25,943 nucleotides of DNA, from positions 1 through 25,943 of IMG/VR virus record IMGVR_UViG_3300021960_000447; one strand, written 5' to 3'. Each line of letters starts with the position of its first letter. The stretch's first letter is position 1. Origin of the DNA: a virus. The position numbers were made by a program, and so were the translations under genes. Positions 23,425 through 25,943 of the stretch are shown here, one piece after another. The notes below the pieces were generated by a model. That model saw nothing but the letters and a program-made list of their open reading frames with translations, was not told where the DNA came from and searched no databases.

Positions 23425-24150
23425 ATGAAAATATTCAAGTTCTTATCAGTAGATGCAAAAACTGGTATCTCCGTAGAAATTGAAAGACCAATAGAGGGGC
23501 CTGCAAAACCTAATCTTCCTGGAATGGGAGAAGTGTTTTATTTTGGTGGTTGGATGTATGCAACTGTAGGTAATACTGCAGAAGCAAATCCAGAGAACTA
23601 TATTTTTGAGGTAACTCAAGCAGATTTTGATGAAGCGATTGCTGCTGAATTTGCTAACTTCAAAACATCAAGAATTGATGATGCATATAGAGAAGAGAAA
23701 GATATTCGTGCAGGACTCTTTGGTAAGTATCATGATTCTGCTGCAGTTGCTGGTGTTTATAAGTATGAGCAGGCAAAAGCACTGTTAGCAGATTCAACTG
23801 CTGATGCACCTGATGTAGTAGCAGAAGCAACTGCAAGAGGTGTTGATGCTGCAGTGATTGCTCAAAGAATTGTTGATAATCATGAAGCATTCAGATTAAC
23901 TGAAGCAAAACTTGCTGGACTTCGTGGTAAGATTGTTGATAGATTGAATGGTCTAACTTTTGATGCAACTGATGCACTTGGTAGTTGGAGAGAATTGGTT
24001 GAAAGAAAAGAAGTGATTGGTACTTATCCTGAAGTTGTTGATGGTCCTGGTGGTCCTGCTGGTGGTGCAAGACCAGAAGGAAATGATGTTGAGGTTGGGT
24101 ATTATATTCCAAACTTATCACAGCGTTGGGAATGGATGAACAAGGGTTGA
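23425..24150 (+). CDS. Protein resembling tail fibre assembly/attachment factors
   Basis: A 241-residue protein behind its own late promoter. Residues 1-70 are beta-rich (MKIFKFLSVDAKTGISVEIE ... FYFGGWMYATVG). Residues about 75-195 are helical with an FKTSRIDDAYREEKDIRAGL segment and RGVDAAVIAQRIV, NHEAFRLTEAKLAGLR; the pattern loosely recalls the DUF4376-type helical domain of phage fibre assembly proteins. A Gly/Pro-rich loop (DGPGGPAGGARP, about 210-220) precedes a short tail LSQRWEWMNKG. It sits between the two propeller genes and ends 4 bases before the second, suggesting it serves them as chaperone or adaptor. That role is inferred from position; family membership is uncertain. Confidence 0.55.
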   Translation: MKIFKFLSVDAKTGISVEIERPIEGPAKPNLPGMGEVFYFGGWMYATVGNTAEANPENYIFEVTQADFDEAIAAEFANFKTSRIDDAYREEKDIRAGLFGKYHDSAAVAGVYKYEQAKALLADSTADAPDVVAEATARGVDAAVIAQRIVDNHEAFRLTEAKLAGLRGKIVDRLNGLTFDATDALGSWRELVERKEVIGTYPEVVDGPGGPAGGARPEGNDVEVGYYIPNLSQRWEWMNKG

Positions 24151-24154
24151 TAGT

Positions 24155-25300
24155 ATGATTACTTCAACTACGAGTGGTGTTTGGGAACTTGATGATGTTT
24201 ATGCGAAGCGTAATGCCGAAAGGTGGCCACCTGGAAATAATGGACTGTTTACTTGGGGAAGAAATGGTTTTGGAGTACTAGGACAAAATAACAAAACATA
24301 TTATTCATCACCAGTGCAAGTTCCAGGAACACAGTGGAGCAAACTATCAACAGGAATTTTTTGGTCACTAGGACTTAAAACAGATAATACTTTATGGGTA
24401 TGGGGAGATAATAACAGAGCAAGATTGGGTCTTAATACTGTTAATTCTACCACATCACAATCATCACCGGTACAACTTCCAGGAACACAGTGGAGTGATG
24501 TAAGGTGTGCATATGCTACATCTTTAGCTTTAAAATCCGATGGAACTTTGTGGTCTTGGGGATATAATCAAGTAACTGGTCAACTAGGTCAAAACAATGA
24601 AACACAATATTCATCACCAGTCCAAATTCCAGGTACACAGTGGAATGCTATTTCTGCAGCATATTATACATCTTATGCAACAAAAACTGATGGAACATTA
24701 TGGGCATGGGGTTATAATCCAAATGGAGAAATTGGAGACAATAGTGTAATACCACGTTCTTCTCCTACACAAGTACCAGGAACACAATGGAATAAATTTG
24801 ATGGTGGTGGTAATGGTAGGCTCTATGCAATTAAAACTGATGGAACATTGTGGGTTTGGGGTTATAATGGTGGACCGTTCCCTCTTAATGGAACTACTCC
24901 CAGATCATCACCAACACAAGTTCCAGGCACACAATGGTCAACCATTTCCGCCACTTATTATAATGGATATGCAACTAAAACTGATGGAACATTGTGGGCA
25001 TGGGGAGGCAATTCATATGGGGCATTAGGTCAAAATGACAATATACATAGATCATCACCAATCCAAATTCCAGGCACACAGTGGGCTAATGATACTCTTC
25101 ATGGACCATCAGCATATCATACTTTGATGAGAAAAACAGATGGAACATTATGGGGATGGGGAATTAGTAATTTGGGTTCTCTGGGAATAAATGAAAGCGG
25201 TGCTGCTCCTCGTTCTTCACCAATACAGATTTCTGGTACTGGATGGATAAACCCAGCAGTAGGATATTACTCTTCAGCAGCAATTAAACCTACTTATTAA
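24155..25300 (+). CDS. Second RCC1-type seven-repeat beta-propeller
   Basis: A 381-residue paralogue of the protein at 22255, starting 4 bases after the previous gene. Its head again carries GVW-[DE]-L (TSGVWELDDV). Residues 31-381 are seven repeats of about 48-50 residues with DGTLWAWG, LGQN, SSP-x-QIPGTQW. Blade 2 has an insertion (LNTVNSTTSQSSP), blade 5 lacks the usual LGQN turn (GGPFPLNG), and blade 6 has a longer variable loop (ANDTLHGPSAYH). Variation is again concentrated after GTQW. With the first copy it suggests two alternative or paired adhesins with the same attachment head. It ends 6 bases before the oxygenase gene. Confidence 0.8.
   Translation: MITSTTSGVWELDDVYAKRNAERWPPGNNGLFTWGRNGFGVLGQNNKTYYSSPVQVPGTQWSKLSTGIFWSLGLKTDNTLWVWGDNNRARLGLNTVNSTTSQSSPVQLPGTQWSDVRCAYATSLALKSDGTLWSWGYNQVTGQLGQNNETQYSSPVQIPGTQWNAISAAYYTSYATKTDGTLWAWGYNPNGEIGDNSVIPRSSPTQVPGTQWNKFDGGGNGRLYAIKTDGTLWVWGYNGGPFPLNGTTPRSSPTQVPGTQWSTISATYYNGYATKTDGTLWAWGGNSYGALGQNDNIHRSSPIQIPGTQWANDTLHGPSAYHTLMRKTDGTLWGWGISNLGSLGINESGAAPRSSPIQISGTGWINPAVGYYSSAAIKPTY
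24245..25300 (+). repeat. Seven tandem RCC1-type repeats, copy 2
   Basis: Seven in-frame units of about 145-155 bases sharing CCAGGAACACA-type and ACTGATGGAACATT-type segments with the first array. The stretch GTAATACCACGTTC is shared exactly between blade 5 of copy 1 and blade 4 of copy 2, making exchange between copies plausible. Confidence 0.75.
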
Positions 25301-25306
25301 CACTTT

Positions 25307-25894
25307 ATGAATCCTTTTGAACTTATTATTATTCAACCGAATATTATTCCTCAAGAACACATACATCAACTTCTTCAACTCACCAATCAACCAACATCAA
25401 ATGCAACGGTTGGTTCTGGAGAAGAAAAAATAGAAAAAGAAACAAGACATACACTTTGGTATCCAATACCATATCCAGTTTTACAGAATCTAAATTCTGC
25501 TGTGATGTCCTGTTATAAATCATACATGGAACCAATTTATCATTCAACTGTTAAAAATATTGAACCAACACAGTTTCTTGGTTATCCTATCGGTGGTCAT
25601 TATATTGAACACAATGATAGTGAAAACTTTGAAGGTGGAAAATGGGTTAGAATTGCTCCTAGAGATATTTCAATCCTCTTTTATTTGAATGATAACTATA
25701 CTGGTGGAGAACTTGAATTTACTCAACTTGGTTTGACTATTAAACCAAAAACAGGTATGATGATAGCGTTTCCATCTTATAAAGAGTTCGCTCATAAGGT
25801 TCATCCAGTCACTTCTGGAATGAGATATTCGCTAGTAACATGGTTAGAGACAGAGAAAAAAGTTTATGAAACAGTACGAAGACAAAGGGTTTGA
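25307..25894 (+). CDS. 2OG-Fe(II) oxygenase, prolyl-4-hydroxylase type
   Basis: A 195-residue protein of the 2-oxoglutarate/iron dioxygenase superfamily. Iron ligands appear as H102-N-D104 and distal H163 in FAHKVHPVTSG; R173 in MRYSLVTW is the expected 2-oxoglutarate-binding arginine. The surrounding strands (ISILFYLNDNYTGGELEF, GMMIAFPS) are standard for the double-stranded beta-helix core. The family hydroxylates proteins or small molecules; T4-like cyanophages commonly carry several. The N-terminal ~45 residues (FELIIIQPNIIPQEHIHQLL) are the usual entry strand and helix. The substrate is unknown; a phage fibre or a host protein are candidates given the position right after the fibre genes. 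Its end overlaps the next gene by 29 bases. Confidence 0.85.
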   Translation: MNPFELIIIQPNIIPQEHIHQLLQLTNQPTSNATVGSGEEKIEKETRHTLWYPIPYPVLQNLNSAVMSCYKSYMEPIYHSTVKNIEPTQFLGYPIGGHYIEHNDSENFEGGKWVRIAPRDISILFYLNDNYTGGELEFTQLGLTIKPKTGMMIAFPSYKEFAHKVHPVTSGMRYSLVTWLETEKKVYETVRRQRV

Positions 25895-25943
25895 GGTAAA
25901 GCACGGATTTATTCCACCATTCTTTGCACAATATCTACGAAAC
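25866..25943 (+). CDS. Start of a further gene, possibly another 2OG-Fe(II) oxygenase (3' partial)
   Basis: An ATG at 25866 opens a frame that runs to the end of the window (26 codons, MKQYEDKGFEVKHGFIPPFF then AQYLRN). It overlaps the oxygenase stop by 29 bases. The pattern of a strand, then GF-I-x-x-F-x-x-x-L, is like the entry of prolyl-hydroxylase-type proteins, so a tandem oxygenase is possible. Too little is visible to be sure; an internal start of a slightly different frame length cannot be excluded. Confidence 0.45.
   Translation, partial: MKQYEDKGFEVKHGFIPPFFAQYLRN

Noticed and set aside
22354-25300. CRISPR-like array from the regularly spaced repeats
   Set aside because: The repeats are in frame, encode RCC1 blades, diverge at many bases and have a ~145-base period.
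22255-25300. RCC1 genes as recent captures from a eukaryote
   Set aside because: Base composition, gene spacing and repeats match the neighbouring phage genes, and bacterial RCC1-type propellers are common.

Overview
The window is an A+T-rich stretch of a virus genome, almost certainly a T4-like marine myovirus (cyanophage type) and late in its structural region. The evidence is a run of plus-strand tail, baseplate and fibre genes with overlaps or gaps of a few bases, T4-style late promoter octamers (TATAAATA and variants), two tRNA genes, a 2OG-Fe(II) oxygenase, and a small gene whose C-terminus carries the cyanobacterial CP12 signature. The CP12-like gene is the best pointer to a Synechococcus/Prochlorococcus host. 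No gene on the minus strand is convincing.

Region 1 (1-9927), tail hub and baseplate: a large 5'-truncated tail protein carrying two cell-wall hydrolase domains (phage-lambda-R-like muramidase plus M23 peptidase), a probable gp27-like hub protein, the CP12-like small gene, a probable gp5-like OB-fold hub/spike protein, and four further structural proteins. Two of these share a fibre-associated domain, once as a C-terminal fusion and once free-standing.

Region 2 (about 9911-11842), a compact island unlike its surroundings: an extended -10 sigma-70-type promoter, five small unknown genes, tRNA-Leu(UAA) with an unusually short variable loop, tRNA-Thr(UGU), a Mom-like DNA-modification gene, and at the end a promoter, about 60 nt and a strong intrinsic terminator that look like a small RNA gene. 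It appears to be an early-type transcription unit set between two late blocks.

Region 3 (11848-25300), adhesion modules: a 1944-aa structural protein, an Ig-like/glycine-rich adhesin, a fibre ending in an S74 self-cleaving chaperone, a protein with an internal duplication, and two seven-repeat RCC1-type beta-propellers flanking a 241-aa protein. Several units begin with a late-promoter motif about 25-35 bases before the start codon, so the region reads as exchangeable host-recognition cassettes.

Region 4 (25307-25943): a 2OG-Fe(II) oxygenase overlapping the start of another gene that leaves the window.

No gap exceeds 300 bases. Family assignments come from reading motifs by eye; no database search was run.
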